A DNA stretch of 64,000 bases from Vogesella indigofera (GTDB lineage: Bacteria > Pseudomonadota > Gammaproteobacteria > Burkholderiales > Chromobacteriaceae): the NCBI RefSeq assembly GCF_028548395.1, contig NZ_JAQQLA010000003.1, positions 62,001-126,000 on the forward strand. The letters are read 5' to 3'. The notes beneath the pieces were generated by a model. That model was given only the letters and a program-made list of their open reading frames with translations. It did no database searches and had not been told where the DNA came from. Each line of letters starts with the position of its first letter. Within the stretch, counting starts at the first letter, position 1. Of this stretch, positions 37,846 to 46,290 are shown in pieces. A program made the position numbers and the translations under genes.

Positions 37846-39075
37846 CTAGTACAGCACGCGGCAGCGCAGGGTGCCGGGGATCTGCTGCAGTGCCTCCAGT
37901 GCCGGCTGGCTGGCGGCGCTGTCGGTTTCGATCACCACGTAGCCGATCTCGTCGCTGGTCTGCAGGTACTGCGCGGCGATGTTGATGCCGAGCTTGGAGA
38001 AGGCGTCGTTGATGCGCGCCAGCACCCCGGGCTGGTTCTTGTGGATGTGCAGCAGGCGACACTTGCCGTGGTGCGCCGGCAGCGAGGCCTCGGGGAAGTT
38101 GACCGCAGTCAGCGTCGAGCCGTTATCGCTGTATTTCACCAGCTTGGCGGCCACTTCGCTGCCGATATTGGCCTGTGCCTCCAGCGTGCTGCCGCCGATG
38201 TGCGGTGTCAGGATCACGTTGTCGAATTCGCGCAGCGGCGACAGGAACTCCTCGCCGTTGCCTTCCGGCTCCACCGGGAACACGTCGATGGCGGCGCCGG
38301 CCAGGTGCTTGCTGGCTAGTGCGGCGGCCAGCGCCTCGATCACCACCACCGTGCCGCGCGAGGCGTTGATCAGGTGGCTGCCGGCCTTCATCGCCGCCAG
38401 CTCGGCGGCGCCGAACATGTCCTTGGTCTGTGCCGTTTCCGGTACGTGCAGGGTGACCACGTCGGACTCGGCCAGCAGGTCGTGCAGCTTGCCGATCTGG
38501 CGCGCGTTGCCCAGCGGAAGCTTGTTCTCGATGTCGTAGAACACCACCTTCAGGCCCAGGCTTTCCGCCAGCACCCCGACCTGGGTGCCGATGTGGCCGT
38601 AGCCGACGATGCCCAGCGTCTTGCCGCGCACCTCGAAGCTGCCTTCTGCCGACTTCAGCCAGCCGCCGCGATGGGCAAGGGCGTTTTTCTCCGGGATGCC
38701 GCGCAGCAGCATGATGCTTTCGGCGATCACCAGCTCGGCCACCGAGCGGGTGTTGGAGAACGGCGCGTTGAAGACCGGGATGCCACGGCGGGTGGCGGCG
38801 GCGAGGTCAACCTGGTTGGTGCCGATGCAGAAGCAGCCGACGGTGATCAGCTTTTTCGCCGCCTCCAGCACTTCGTCGCTGAGCTGGCTGCGCGAGCGGA
38901 TGCCGACGATGTGGGCATCGGCGATGCGCTCCTTCAGTTCGCTATCGGGCAGCGCCTTCTTGTGATACTCGATAGTGTGGTAACCATTGTCACGGAAGGT
39001 GTCGAGTGCACTCTGGTGCACACCTTCCAGCAGCAATACCTTGATCTTGTCCTTGGCGAGCGATACGGTTTGCAT
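37846..39075 (-). CDS. serA: D-3-phosphoglycerate dehydrogenase
   Basis: The 409-residue product oxidises 3-phosphoglycerate to phosphohydroxypyruvate, the first step of serine synthesis, and by family knowledge can reduce 2-oxoglutarate to D-2-hydroxyglutarate. It matches E. coli SerA (410 residues). Seen are the NAD-binding fold GIVGYGHIGTQVGVLAESLG, catalytic Arg in NASRGTVV, Glu in VFPVEPEGN, His in TPHIGGSTLEAQ, and the C-terminal ACT domain (about 340-409; HKNQPGVLARINDAFSKLGIN) that binds serine as feedback inhibitor. The start (complement 39073-39075) gives MQTVSLAKDKIKVLLLEG; longer frames upstream run into the divergent gene. It is divergent from a D-2-hydroxyglutarate-dehydrogenase-like gene. 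Confidence 0.97.
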   Translation of the reverse strand: MQTVSLAKDKIKVLLLEGVHQSALDTFRDNGYHTIEYHKKALPDSELKERIADAHIVGIRSRSQLSDEVLEAAKKLITVGCFCIGTNQVDLAAATRRGIPVFNAPFSNTRSVAELVIAESIMLLRGIPEKNALAHRGGWLKSAEGSFEVRGKTLGIVGYGHIGTQVGVLAESLGLKVVFYDIENKLPLGNARQIGKLHDLLAESDVVTLHVPETAQTKDMFGAAELAAMKAGSHLINASRGTVVVIEALAAALASKHLAGAAIDVFPVEPEGNGEEFLSPLREFDNVILTPHIGGSTLEAQANIGSEVAAKLVKYSDNGSTLTAVNFPEASLPAHHGKCRLLHIHKNQPGVLARINDAFSKLGINIAAQYLQTSDEIGYVVIETDSAASQPALEALQQIPGTLRCRVLY

Positions 39076-39154
39076 GATGCGAATGGCCCTTTGTTGACTA
39101 AATTTCTCGGGTATTATGACCCCGATTGCCGTTTTTTGACTAGAGAGAGCGCAC

Positions 39155-40543
39155 ATGCTTGCACCGCAACAGCTGGCCGAACTGAGCCGCCTGCTGGCCG
39201 CCGACCGCGTGGCCACCGATACCGATACCCTGACGCGCTACGGCCTGGACTGGACGCGCTATTTCACGCCCGATGCCGCCGCGGTGCTGTTTCCGAAAAC
39301 GGTGGACGAGGTGGTGGCGCTGGTGCGCTGGGCGCAGCGCGAGCAGTTCGCGCTGGTACCGTCCGGCGGCCGTACCGGCCTGTCCGGCGGCGCGGTGGCG
39401 CGCAACGGCGAGCTGGTGGTGTCGTTCGAGCGCATGAACGCGATCCTGGAGCTGGACAAGGTTGGCCGCACCGTGCGCTGCCAGGCGGGGGTGATCACCA
39501 AGACGCTGCAGGAGTTCGCGTTGGCCAACGGCCTGTACTACCCGGTGGATTTTGCCTCCAGCGGCAGCAGCCAGATCGGCGGCAATATCGCCACCAACGC
39601 TGGCGGCATCAAGGTCGTGCGCTACGGCATGACCCGCGAATGGGTGGTCGGGCTGAAGGTGGTCACCGGCGAGGGAGAGGTGCTGGAGCTGAATCATGGT
39701 CTGGCCAAGAACAATACCGGCTACGACTTCCGCCACCTGTTCATCGGCTCGGAGGGCACGCTGGGCTTCATCGTCGAGGCCACGCTGCGGCTGGCGCGGC
39801 CGCCGGCGGAACTGGCGGTGATGGTGCTGGCGGTGCCGAATCTTGCTGACATCATGAATATTTTCAACGCCTACCGCGACAAGCTGGACCTGACCGCGTT
39901 CGAGTTCTTCTCCGAGCAGGCGCTGCGCCACGTGCTGGCGCGCGGCACGGTGCAGCGGCCATTCGACGAGGCCGCCGAGTACTACGTGCTGCTGGAGTTC
40001 GAGAAGATCGCGCCGGACACCGAAACGCAGGCGCTGGCGCTGTTCGAATACTGCGCCGAGCAGGGCTGGCTGGTCGACGGTGTGCTGTCGCAGTCGCAGC
40101 AGCAGGCGGTGGAACTGTGGCGCCTGCGCGAGGACATCAGCGAGTCCATCACCCCGTACAAGCCGTACAAGAACGACATCGCGGTGGTGGTCAGCAAGGT
40201 GCCGGCCTTTGTCGCGCAGCTGGACGAGATGCTGGCGCGCGAGTATCCGCAGTTCGAGGTGGTGTGGTTCGGCCACATCGGCGATGGCAACCTGCACATC
40301 AACGTGCTGAAGCCGGAAGCACTGGCCATCGACGACTTCCGCCGCGCCTGCGAGCAGGTCAACAAGTACGTGTTCGAGCTGGTGCGTGACTTCAACGGCA
40401 GCATGTCGGCGGAACACGGCGTCGGCCTGCTCAAGCATGACTATCTTGACGTAAGCCGCAGTCATGCCGAAATCAGATTGATGAAAGCGATGAAATCGCT
40501 TTTTGATCCGGATGGCATTATGAACCCGGGCAAGCTGGTGTAA
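39155..40543 (+). CDS. FAD-linked oxidase, probable D-2-hydroxyglutarate dehydrogenase
   Basis: The 462-residue product has the two-part vanillyl-alcohol-oxidase fold. An FAD_binding_4 domain comes first (about 40-180; PSGGRTGLSGGAVA, SSGSSQIGGNIATNAGGIKVVRYG), then a C-terminal FAD-oxidase domain with WFGHIGDGNLHINV (metal-binding His) and SAEHGVGLLKHDY. The family includes GlcD, D-lactate dehydrogenase and D-2-hydroxyglutarate dehydrogenase. Its position divergent from serA favours the last: in Pseudomonas stutzeri this enzyme removes the D-2-hydroxyglutarate that SerA makes and so pulls serine synthesis forward. The 79-bp gap before it probably holds both promoters. A repeat copy at 39462 codes KVGR. 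Confidence 0.88.
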   Translation: MLAPQQLAELSRLLAADRVATDTDTLTRYGLDWTRYFTPDAAAVLFPKTVDEVVALVRWAQREQFALVPSGGRTGLSGGAVARNGELVVSFERMNAILELDKVGRTVRCQAGVITKTLQEFALANGLYYPVDFASSGSSQIGGNIATNAGGIKVVRYGMTREWVVGLKVVTGEGEVLELNHGLAKNNTGYDFRHLFIGSEGTLGFIVEATLRLARPPAELAVMVLAVPNLADIMNIFNAYRDKLDLTAFEFFSEQALRHVLARGTVQRPFDEAAEYYVLLEFEKIAPDTETQALALFEYCAEQGWLVDGVLSQSQQQAVELWRLREDISESITPYKPYKNDIAVVVSKVPAFVAQLDEMLAREYPQFEVVWFGHIGDGNLHINVLKPEALAIDDFRRACEQVNKYVFELVRDFNGSMSAEHGVGLLKHDYLDVSRSHAEIRLMKAMKSLFDPDGIMNPGKLV

Positions 40544-40566
40544 GCGGCAGACGATGCCCGAAAAAT

Positions 40567-40607
40567 GCGCGGCGTCAGCAAACTGCTGACGCCGCGCTGT
40601 TTTTTTT
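40567..40607 (+). terminator. Terminator of the FAD-linked oxidase gene
   Basis: A perfect 14-bp stem (40567-40580 with 40584-40597, loop AAC) followed by a run of eight T after one G. Confidence 0.93.
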
Positions 40608-40618
40608 GGCTTTCAACA

Positions 40619-40658
40619 GCTTATCCACAGCTTTTTCCCTGTTTTGCTGTGGATAAGC
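40619..40658. repeat. Inverted pair of consensus DnaA boxes
   Basis: TTATCCACA (40621-40629) and TGTGGATAA (40648-40656) both match the DnaA-box consensus exactly. They lie within a perfect 13-bp inverted repeat (GCTTATCCACAGC with its complement, 14-base T-rich loop). The site sits between the oxidase terminator and the astE stop codon. It may be a DnaA-binding or titration site, or simply a hairpin ending astE transcription; no T run follows on the minus strand. Confidence 0.7.
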
Positions 40659-40660
40659 GT

Positions 40661-41674
40661 CTAATCCAGTTGGCAGGGGCTGATCACGATGCCGGCGCGC
40701 AGGCCGATGCCGACCTTGGGGTTGGGGAACAGGATGCGTTCCTCGCCGCCGTCGGCGACATAACGGATATCGCCATCTTCGGCAATTGTCATGCCATGCG
40801 GAAGAGCGGTGAAGTTCTCCACGCTGTCGGCCAGGTGCAGCTTGAACTGCTCGCTGTGCTTCACCAGATCGTACTTGGCGTGGAACACCGCGAAGCGGCT
40901 GGCGTCGTAGGCTGGCAGCGGCGGGGTGCTGCCGGAGACCAGCCGCCGCAGCGCGCGGTCGATGCCGGCGAAGCGGGCGAGGTCGTTGTCGCCGAACGGC
41001 CGCGCCTTGCCCAGCTCCAGCGTCAGCGCGTCGGCGTGGAAATGGTGGCTGGTGTAGTAGCTGAAGGTGGCCGCCGGCTTGCTGTGCAGCAGCAGGGTGC
41101 TGACGTCGGCGCTTTCCAGCCACAGCAGCTGTTCACGCTTGTGCGGCCGGCCGTCGGTGTAGGGGTAGATGGCGAACTTCTCGAACACCGAGCCGCGGAT
41201 GGCGGTGTGCAGGTCGTAGTGCAGGCGCTGCACGCCGGCCGGCGCGGCGCGGAAGAAGCCGGCGGCCAGCTGTTCCAGCTCGGCGGCGCGACGCGCTTCC
41301 TGTGCCTGCGGCTGGCTGATGTGGGCGCCGTTGAACAGCCGGTTCATGTCGTAATCGGTAAAGCGCGCGCCGCTACGCATCGCCACCGGGTTGCCCAGCA
41401 TGACCAGCAGCCGGCAGCGCAGCGGCATGGCGCCGGCGAGCAGGTCGTTGACGATGCTGTTGACTACTTCGATCGGGGCGGTCTCGTTGCCGTGGATGCC
41501 GGTGGACAGCAGCACGTGGTCCAGCGTGTCGGCGGCGTCCAGCGGTGCCAGCGCCAGCACGCCTTCGGCCAGCCACTGCAGGCTCAGGGTCGCGGTCTGC
41601 CACTGGCGGGGGGCGGCAAAGCGGCCGTCCAGCGTGGCGTGCAGAAAATCACGGGCGGGAGCAAACGGCGTCAT
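40661..41674 (-). CDS. astE: Succinylglutamate desuccinylase
   Basis: The 337-residue product hydrolyses N-succinylglutamate to glutamate and succinate, the last step of the arginine succinyltransferase pathway. Zinc ligands are His 61 and Glu 64 in STGIHGNETAP and His 156 in HYDLHTAIRGS; the AstE-type catalytic Glu should lie in the later LTLELGKARPFG segment. Start (complement 41672-41674) has AGGA 10 bases upstream. It stands alone, 16 kb from the other ast genes in the window, which is unusual for AST operons. A paired DnaA-box hairpin follows its stop. Confidence 0.92.
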   Translation of the reverse strand: MTPFAPARDFLHATLDGRFAAPRQWQTATLSLQWLAEGVLALAPLDAADTLDHVLLSTGIHGNETAPIEVVNSIVNDLLAGAMPLRCRLLVMLGNPVAMRSGARFTDYDMNRLFNGAHISQPQAQEARRAAELEQLAAGFFRAAPAGVQRLHYDLHTAIRGSVFEKFAIYPYTDGRPHKREQLLWLESADVSTLLLHSKPAATFSYYTSHHFHADALTLELGKARPFGDNDLARFAGIDRALRRLVSGSTPPLPAYDASRFAVFHAKYDLVKHSEQFKLHLADSVENFTALPHGMTIAEDGDIRYVADGGEERILFPNPKVGIGLRAGIVISPCQLD

Positions 41675-41937
41675 GGGGTGTCCTGTGCTTGTGGTATTGC
41701 CCCATTCTAAACAAATGCCCGCCGGCGCCAACGTGACTGTCACCGCCGTGTCCGAATGTGGCGCAAACCGGACATTCGCCGCCGCAGAACTGGTTCATGA
41801 TCTGCGGCGACTGATCTCGATGGAGCGATGCCGCGTTGAAAACGGCCACGGCCTGCTGGTTGGTATCCGGGTCAACGTCGCTGGCGCCGCCATTTTCATC
41901 TTGTCTCGCTTAAGCGCGCGCGACCATGAACACGTTC

Positions 41938-42726
41938 TCAGGCGTCGGCAAAGCGGCTGATCTGCTGCGCGAAGGCGGCCGGCGCCTCGAGGTGGATGGC
42001 GTGGCCGGCGCCGGGCAGTACCGTCAGTGTCGAGCCGGCGATGCCCTGGTGCAGCAGTTCCGACTGGTACAGCGGGGTGAGGCGGTCTTCGCTGCCGACG
42101 ATGATGTGGGTCGGCACCCTGATCTCGTCCAGCCAGCTGCGCGCGTCGTGCTCGCGGATGCCGGCCAGGATGCGCTCCACCCCCGGCCAGTCCACCGTGG
42201 CGGCGATGGTGCGCAGGTCCGGCAGCATCTGCGCACTGCTGACGAAGAAGCGGCTGGAAAACAGCCACGGTAGGCTGATGTCGAAGCGCAGGCCGGGGCC
42301 GCCGGCCTGTTGCGCCGCGCTCCAGCTCTGTGCGATGTAAACGTTGGCCGCATCCGACCACGCCAGCGTCGAGGCCAGCAGCAGTCGCGACAGCCGCGCC
42401 GGATGGCGGCGGGCGAAGTGCAGCGCCACCATGCCGCCGTAGGACAGGCCGGCGAGGTAGCACTGCTCGATGCCGAGGTGGTCGAGCAGCGCGGCGGCGT
42501 CATCGGCCTGCTGCGTCAGCGGGTAGCTGTCCTGCACCCGCCGCTCGCTCTGGCCCTGGCCCTGGAAGTCGAGACGGATCAGCTTGAAGCGCGGCTCCAG
42601 TAACGGCGCCATCAGCGTCCAGGCGGCTGTGCTCATGGTCAGCCCGTTGAACAGCAGCAGTGGCTGTTCGCCGTGGCCACTGACTTCGTAATACAGCTGG
42701 CGTCCGTCGTGCTGCAGCATGGGCAT
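41938..42726 (-). CDS. Alpha/beta-fold hydrolase
   Basis: The 262-residue product is a compact alpha/beta hydrolase with nucleophile Ser 95 in AGLSYGGMVAL, acid Asp in VGSEDRLTPL and His in GAGHAIHLEAP; the oxyanion region LFNGLTMS follows the first strand. It resembles 3-oxoadipate enol-lactonase and related esterases, but without cat/pca neighbours I do not assign a substrate. ATG (complement 42724-42726) follows AAGGA by 7 bases. A repeat copy at 42344 codes AAN on the gene strand. The 263 bp between it and astE hold nothing I recognise. Confidence 0.85.
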   Translation of the reverse strand: MPMLQHDGRQLYYEVSGHGEQPLLLFNGLTMSTAAWTLMAPLLEPRFKLIRLDFQGQGQSERRVQDSYPLTQQADDAAALLDHLGIEQCYLAGLSYGGMVALHFARRHPARLSRLLLASTLAWSDAANVYIAQSWSAAQQAGGPGLRFDISLPWLFSSRFFVSSAQMLPDLRTIAATVDWPGVERILAGIREHDARSWLDEIRVPTHIIVGSEDRLTPLYQSELLHQGIAGSTLTVLPGAGHAIHLEAPAAFAQQISRFADA

Positions 42727-42862
42727 GGCGTCTTCCTTGTCGGGTACGGTTAATGTCAGTGTGGTGCAGGTAGCGCCGGCTCGCAATAGCGGCCGCCGCC
42801 GTCATCGCCGATTTGTCATATTGTTGCGCTAGCCTTGCCGCTCTTGGAAACGGACTTGTGCA

Positions 42863-44668
42863 ATGGAAACCATGCTGGAAACCGTCACGATCAGCGTCGC
42901 GCCGGGCTTGGCGCATCAGGCGCTGCTGGAACAGATCATTCGTCAGGGGCAGGTGCAGGTGGTGTTCCAGCCCATCGTGCAGCTGGCAGACGGCGAGCTG
43001 TACGGCTACGAGGCGTTGGTGCGCGGGCCGTCCAATTCCATTCTGCATTCGCCGGTGATGCTGTTCGAGCAGGCGGCGCGTGCCGGCCTGTCCGGGGTGC
43101 TGGACCAGGTCTGCATCGCCGCGATCCTGCGCCAGTTCGCGCTGCGCCAGCTGCCGGGCATCCTGTTCATCAATGTCATTCCCGATACCCTGCTCAGCGC
43201 CGATGTCTCGGTCGAGACGCTACTCGGCCTGCTGCAGCTGAACGGGCTGTCGCCGCAACAGGTGGTGCTGGAACTGACCGAAACCCGCCCCAATGCCGGC
43301 TACCCGGTGCTGCGCCAGGTGGTGGACGAGTTGCGCCGCACCGGCCTGCGGCTGGCGCTGGACGATCTGGGCGAGGGCTTTTCCAATCTGCGGCTGTGGT
43401 CGGAGCTGCGTCCGGATGTGGTCAAGCTGGACAAGTATTTCGTGCAGAACATCCACGCCGATCCGCTGAAGGCGCAGTTCGTGCGCTCGCTGGTGGACAT
43501 GGCGCGCGCCTCCGGTGCGCTGCTGGTGGCGGAAGGCGTGGAGCAGGCGGAAGAGTTGCGCGTGCTGCGCGAGCTGGGGGTGGCGATGGGGCAGGGCTAC
43601 CTGATCGCACGGCCGCAGGCCGAGCCGGCGCGCGCGCGCCACTACCCGTTGCCGCGCGCGCCGCAGCACGCCGGCGACCGACGCCGGCCGGTGGCGCACG
43701 ACCTGCTGCAGGAGGTGCCATACCTAACGACCGCGCACAGCTGCGAGCAGGCCTACCAGATGTTTGCCGCCTCGCTGCAGCGGTTTGCCATTCCGGTGTT
43801 GCACGAGCGGCGTCCGGTGGGCTTGCTGACCCGGCACCATGTGCTGGAAACCTTCGCCAAGCCGTTCAACCGCGAGCTGTTTGCCAAAAAGCCGTGCATG
43901 GCGCTGGCCGATGCCAGGCCGCTGCTGGTGTCGGCGGAGATGGACATCCAGTCGCTGTCCGGGCGGGTGGTGGAGGCGGAGCAGCGCTACCTGGTTGACG
44001 GGTTCATCATCGTCGAGGACGGTGCCTATCTCGGCATGGGCACCGGTTACGACCTGATGCGCCTGATCAGCGAGATGCAGCTGTCGGCGGCGCGGTATGC
44101 CAACCCGCTGACCGGGCTGCCGGGCAATGTGCCGATCGGCGAGGAGGTGCAGCGGCTGCTGGAGGGCGAGCGCCCGTTCGTGGTGGCCTATGTCGATCTC
44201 GATCACTTCAAGCCGTTCAATGACCACTACGGCTACGGCGCCGGCGACGACCTGATCCGCGAACTGGGGCGGATTCTGCTGTCGCAGCTGGACATGACGC
44301 TGGATTTTGCCGGTCACATCGGCGGCGATGACTTCGTGCTGTTGTTGCAGAGTTGCAACTGGCGGCGCCAGCTGCAGGCCATCATTCAGTTGTTCGATCA
44401 GCGGGTGCAGGCGTTCTTTTGTGCCGCAGCGCGCCATGCCGGTGGCTATCACATCGCTGATCGCGGCGGCCAGATGCAGTTCTTCCCGCTGACCAGCGTG
44501 TCCATCGGGGTGCTGCCGGTGTTGCCGGGGCGCTTCCGGTCGCACTACGAAGTGGCAGCGGCGGCGACGCAGGCCAAAAAAATGGCGAAAAAACAGGAGG
44601 GTAGCAGCCTGTTTGTCGAAGCGCGCGAATTCCCCGTTTTGGTGCGGCCAACGGCGCTGGCCGTTTGA
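42863..44668 (+). CDS. EAL-CBS-GGDEF protein
   Basis: The 601-residue cytoplasmic product has an unusual order. An EAL domain comes first (about 20-255: EAL at 50-52, LELTET, DDLGEG with Asp 166-167, KLDK with Lys 187, AEGVEQ), then a paired CBS region (about 275-400), then a GGDEF domain (about 415-590: NPLTGLPGN, YVDLDHFKPFND, and GGDDF near 487-491). The EAL metal residues are present, although DDFG reads DDLG. The GGDEF signature is GGDDF, a variant often still active. So the protein could both make and break cyclic di-GMP, with CBS domains sensing adenine nucleotides; direction of control is unknown. It may start at 42863 or 42872. Confidence 0.9.
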   Translation: METMLETVTISVAPGLAHQALLEQIIRQGQVQVVFQPIVQLADGELYGYEALVRGPSNSILHSPVMLFEQAARAGLSGVLDQVCIAAILRQFALRQLPGILFINVIPDTLLSADVSVETLLGLLQLNGLSPQQVVLELTETRPNAGYPVLRQVVDELRRTGLRLALDDLGEGFSNLRLWSELRPDVVKLDKYFVQNIHADPLKAQFVRSLVDMARASGALLVAEGVEQAEELRVLRELGVAMGQGYLIARPQAEPARARHYPLPRAPQHAGDRRRPVAHDLLQEVPYLTTAHSCEQAYQMFAASLQRFAIPVLHERRPVGLLTRHHVLETFAKPFNRELFAKKPCMALADARPLLVSAEMDIQSLSGRVVEAEQRYLVDGFIIVEDGAYLGMGTGYDLMRLISEMQLSAARYANPLTGLPGNVPIGEEVQRLLEGERPFVVAYVDLDHFKPFNDHYGYGAGDDLIRELGRILLSQLDMTLDFAGHIGGDDFVLLLQSCNWRRQLQAIIQLFDQRVQAFFCAAARHAGGYHIADRGGQMQFFPLTSVSIGVLPVLPGRFRSHYEVAAAATQAKKMAKKQEGSSLFVEAREFPVLVRPTALAV

Positions 44669-44805
44669 GTAATTAAACAGTTTTTGCCATTATTGCTGTC
44701 GGCATCGACGTTCATGCTGCAGGGCAGCATGAACGTGATAGCTAAGTCCATGATTCACGTCCGTTTTTTATTTCACTGCTTTTCTTGCTGGTTTCCCGTT
44801 TCTCC

Positions 44806-44835
44806 TTGTCAATTTTATTAAACGTGCGCTACTCT
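44806..44835 (+). promoter_or_regulatory. Possible promoter of the pot operon
   Basis: TTGTCA (44806-44811), 18 bases, TACTCT (44830-44835), in the AT-rich part of the gap. It would give a leader of about 310 bases before potG. The -10 match is weak. Confidence 0.3.
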
Positions 44836-45032
44836 TTTTTCGACGGGTGGCGGTATTTGTGCGTACAGCGTGGCGGGCGATGGTCGTCTGCGGCGCGCCG
44901 TGCGACGGCGGGTAGGGTACTTGCCGCATACCTGGCGGCGCCTGCCATGCCGTAAACGGCGCCGCAGCGGGCGCAAAACTCCCGTTTTGGCGGTGCTTGC
45001 CGGTAAATGCCAGTGGCTGCGGATATTGCCTG

Positions 45033-45049
45033 CAAGGTTGGCCGCAAGT
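45033..45049 (+). repeat. Single full-length repeat copy upstream of potG
   Basis: CAAGGTTGGCCGCAAG, the complete form, unpaired, in the presumed leader of the pot operon. Confidence 0.85.
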
Positions 45050-45154
45050 TAGGGTGTCGCTTTATGTTGAACGGCGCTACGTCCACCGCGTCATGATGAC
45101 GAAGACGTACGAAAATATCACAGGGACGAACCACGTCCTTCAGGGGAAACAATC

Positions 45155-46279
45155 ATGGTTGATGCTGCAAAGCAGTCTGCTAGCGAAAAGCCTTATTTGT
45201 CGATTGCCAATATCGTCAAGAAATTCGGGGACACCACCGCCGTCGACGGCGTGACACTGGATATCCAGCGCAAGGAAATCTTTGCCCTGCTCGGCAGCTC
45301 CGGCTGCGGCAAGTCCACCCTGCTGCGCATGCTGGCGGGCATGGAGCGGCCCACTTCCGGCCAGATCATTCTCGATGGCCAGGATATCACCAAGCTGGCG
45401 CCGTACGACCGCCCGATCAACATGATGTTCCAGAGCTACGCGCTGTTCCCGCACATGTCGGTGGCGGACAACATCGCCTTCGGCCTGAAGCAGGACAAGA
45501 TGCCCAAGGGCGAGATCGACGCCCGCGTGGCGGAGATGCTGGATCTGGTGCAGATGCGCAAGTACGCCAACCGCAAGCCGTACCAGCTGTCCGGTGGCCA
45601 GCAGCAGCGTGTCGCGCTGGCGCGCAGCCTGGCCAAGCGCCCGAAGCTACTACTGCTGGACGAGCCGCTGGGCGCGCTGGACAAGAAGCTGCGCCAGCAG
45701 ACGCAGCTGGAGCTGGTCAACACCTTGGAGAGTGTGGGCGTGACCTGCATCATGGTGACCCATGACCAGGAAGAGGCGATGACCATGGCCACCCGTATCG
45801 GCATCATGAGCGAGGGCCAGCTGCTGCAGGTGGGCACCCCGGCGGAAATCTACGACTACCCCAACTGCCGCTTCACCGCCGAATTCATCGGCGACACCAA
45901 CCTGTTCACCGGCCCGGTGGTGGTCGACGAGCCGGACCGTGTCGAGATCGAGGCCGCCGAGCTGGGTGGCCGCATCTGGATCGACCACGGCATCACCGGC
46001 CCGAAAGGCATGCAGGTGTGGGCCAGCATCCGGCCGGAAGACGTGCGCGTCGACCGTGATCCGGTGGCCGCCGGCCCCAACGCCGCCAAGGGCTCGGTAG
46101 CGGAGATCGCCTACTTCGGCAGCTATTCCGTCTATCACGTCAAGCTCGGCAGCGGCAAGGTCCTCAAGGCGATGGTGCCGGTCAACCGCTGGCACGAGGC
46201 CAACCTGGAGCCGCCGACCTGGGGTGATCAGGTCTACGTCAGCTGGCGTGCCGACATGCCGGTTGTGCTCACCCGTTAA
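45155..46279 (+). CDS. potG: Putrescine/spermidine ABC transporter, ATPase
   Basis: The 374-residue product has an ABC domain (about 14-245): Walker [12 protein letters not shown] (47-55), Q-loop [11 protein letters not shown], signature [15 protein letters not shown], Walker [13 protein letters not shown], and His in [11 protein letters not shown]-terminal TOBE domain follows (about 290-372). It resembles PotG of the putrescine-specific PotFGHI system more than PotA, and PotH/PotI-like permeases follow. It should energise putrescine uptake at the inner membrane. No PotF-type binding protein adjoins it. Confidence 0.92.
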   Translation: MVDAAKQSASEKPYLSIANIVKKFGDTTAVDGVTLDIQRKEIFALLGSSGCGKSTLLRMLAGMERPTSGQIILDGQDITKLAPYDRPINMMFQSYALFPHMSVADNIAFGLKQDKMPKGEIDARVAEMLDLVQMRKYANRKPYQLSGGQQQRVALARSLAKRPKLLLLDEPLGALDKKLRQQTQLELVNTLESVGVTCIMVTHDQEEAMTMATRIGIMSEGQLLQVGTPAEIYDYPNCRFTAEFIGDTNLFTGPVVVDEPDRVEIEAAELGGRIWIDHGITGPKGMQVWASIRPEDVRVDRDPVAAGPNAAKGSVAEIAYFGSYSVYHVKLGSGKVLKAMVPVNRWHEANLEPPTWGDQVYVSWRADMPVVLTR

Positions 46280-46290
46280 GGAGCTGTGAC

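Larger units (their letters stand above)
44669..45154. other. Intergenic region upstream of potG
   Basis: These 486 bp hold no convincing gene; a minus-strand frame at 44829-45152 lacks any family match. A perfect 12-bp hairpin (CGTTCATGCTGC 44709-44720, loop AGG, complement 44724-44735) follows the EAL-CBS-GGDEF gene but has no T run. Bases 44740-44830 are AT-rich. A single repeat copy lies at 45033-45049. A small hairpin GGACG-AACCA-CGTCC (45124-45138) touches the potG ribosome site. Confidence 0.45.

Noticed and set aside
41938..42726. Naming the alpha/beta hydrolase as pcaD (3-oxoadipate enol-lactonase)
   Set aside because: The fold matches but no aromatic degradation genes adjoin it, and many hydrolases share these motifs.
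44829..45152. 107-codon minus-strand frame in the gap before potG
   Set aside because: No ribosome site, no motif, unusual composition, and it runs through a repeat copy and the presumed pot leader.
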